DNA of 64,000 bases from positions 154,206-218,205 of the forward strand of contig NZ_BPQT01000037.1 in the NCBI RefSeq assembly GCF_022179405.1, written 5' to 3'. The translations under genes were made by a program, and so were the position numbers. The stretch is from Methylobacterium marchantiae. Lineage in GTDB: Bacteria; Pseudomonadota; Alphaproteobacteria; Rhizobiales; Beijerinckiaceae. Positions 63,536-64,000 of the stretch are shown in pieces (position 1 is the first letter of the stretch; every line of letters begins with the position of its first letter). The notes beneath the pieces are model-generated. The model searched no databases and had not been told where the DNA came from. It saw only the letters and a program-made list of their open reading frames with translations.

Positions 63536-64000
63536 CTATCGCCACGAGACGTCGAGGATAGACGATCGACCGTGGCAGCGGCGAACTAAAATCAACGGTC
63601 CGGCTCGCTCAGGCCCATTCGCGGACGTGTTCCATCTGTGGACGCCCCCTGGAGCCACGCAGCGAAGTCCCGTCCCTTCGAAGGGCTCGGCCGCAGGAGC
63701 CAAGGCAGTCAGTGCCGTTGCGGTAATGGGGCCGATGCCGGGGATGGTCATCAGCCGACGAGCCGTCTCGTCCTCCCAGTCCCGGCGGGCAATCTCCCGT
63801 TCGAGTTCGGCGATGCGGTCATTCAAGTCGGCCAGGAGGTCCAGCATCACCCGGAACATCTCTACAGTGGCAGGTGGAAGCAAGGAGCCCATCTCGTCCT
63901 CCAGAAGATCGCCCAGCATCGCCATGTGGGACGGGTCTTCCGGTGCAACCCAGCCATACTTGGTGAGATGTCCCCTAGATGTCGTTGCTATGGAGGTTGT
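63536..64000 (-). pseudogene. IS110-family transposase, C-terminal part, frameshifted
   Basis: The frame is open from the right edge and carries the IS110 C-terminal domain: RGHLTKYGWVAPEDPSH, MFRVMLDLLADLNDRIAELEREIARRDWEDETARRLMTIPGIGPITATALTALAP with the helix-hairpin-helix, then a break. The expected GRDFAAWLGLTPRQ-type stretch appears in another reading frame (KGRDFAAWL, near 63660), so the gene carries a frameshift there and is probably inactive. The upstream part and the other end of the element are outside the window. Confidence 0.75.

Overview
The window looks like chromosome of a high-GC alphaproteobacterium, most probably Methylobacterium or a close Methylobacteriaceae relative. 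The reasons are the base composition, the tolC-popZ-valS gene order typical of Hyphomicrobiales, a PqqA precursor peptide whose C-terminal half matches the Methylobacterium form as I remember it, and several small families common in this order (DUF2735, DUF2497/PopZ, DUF2474). No rRNA, tRNA or CRISPR array was seen. This assignment is inference from gene content; no search was run.

Layout. 0-6.8 kb is a peptide-uptake and degradation operon: the end of an MlrC-type M81 peptidase, an M20 peptidase, then a complete Dpp/Opp-type ABC importer (binding protein, two permeases, one double-headed ATPase). 6.8-10.4 kb is loosely packed with small genes, including an orphan pqqA with its own terminator, a 50-residue secreted peptide, a shikimate dehydrogenase-like protein, DUF2735 and a YciE-type ferritin-like protein. 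10.4-11.7 kb holds a flavin-dependent monooxygenase. 11.8-26.8 kb is an exopolysaccharide locus of Wzx/Wzy type: a JmjC-like/acyltransferase pair, three glycosyltransferases, an O-antigen ligase/polymerase, a GH10 glycanase, a flippase, a DUF6492 protein, a methyltransferase, a polysaccharide deacetylase and a kinase-less Wzz/GumC protein. The initiating sugar-phosphate transferase and outer-membrane exporter are not here.

26.9-45.6 kb is mostly conserved core: DCC oxidoreductase, enolase, QueF, KdsA, an HtrA protease, DUF2459, ValS, PopZ, TolC, an isoaspartate methyltransferase-like protein, a fructosamine kinase, a low-molecular-weight phosphatase, an ATP/ADP-translocase-like carrier, and two overlapping Tat-type oxidoreductases. 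46.6-53.3 kb is an accessory region of mixed composition: an AT-rich gene with HUH-endonuclease features, recombinase-site-like repeats just after it, a candidate structured RNA ending in a strong terminator, a DUF2958 protein, a PD-(D/E)XK-like putative nuclease, and a junction of two gene remnants (a hydroxyacid dehydrogenase tail and an IS630 transposase tail).

53.3-58.4 kb is sensory: a chemoreceptor, a PAS-PAS-XRE protein and a divergent HD-GYP phosphodiesterase. 58.4-63.5 kb is a low-oxygen respiratory cluster: cyanide-insensitive bd-type oxidase (two subunits plus a tiny DUF2474 subunit), a small membrane protein, a tandem universal stress protein, a monohaem cytochrome c and a convergent FNR-type regulator with iron-sulfur cysteines; FNR-like boxes lie before the oxidase and the stress-protein genes. 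The window ends in a decayed IS110-type transposase.

The observations I would check first are the HUH-like gene with its downstream repeats (46.9-48.4 kb), the structured RNA candidate (48.69-48.80 kb) and the orphan pqqA unit (7.85-8.06 kb).
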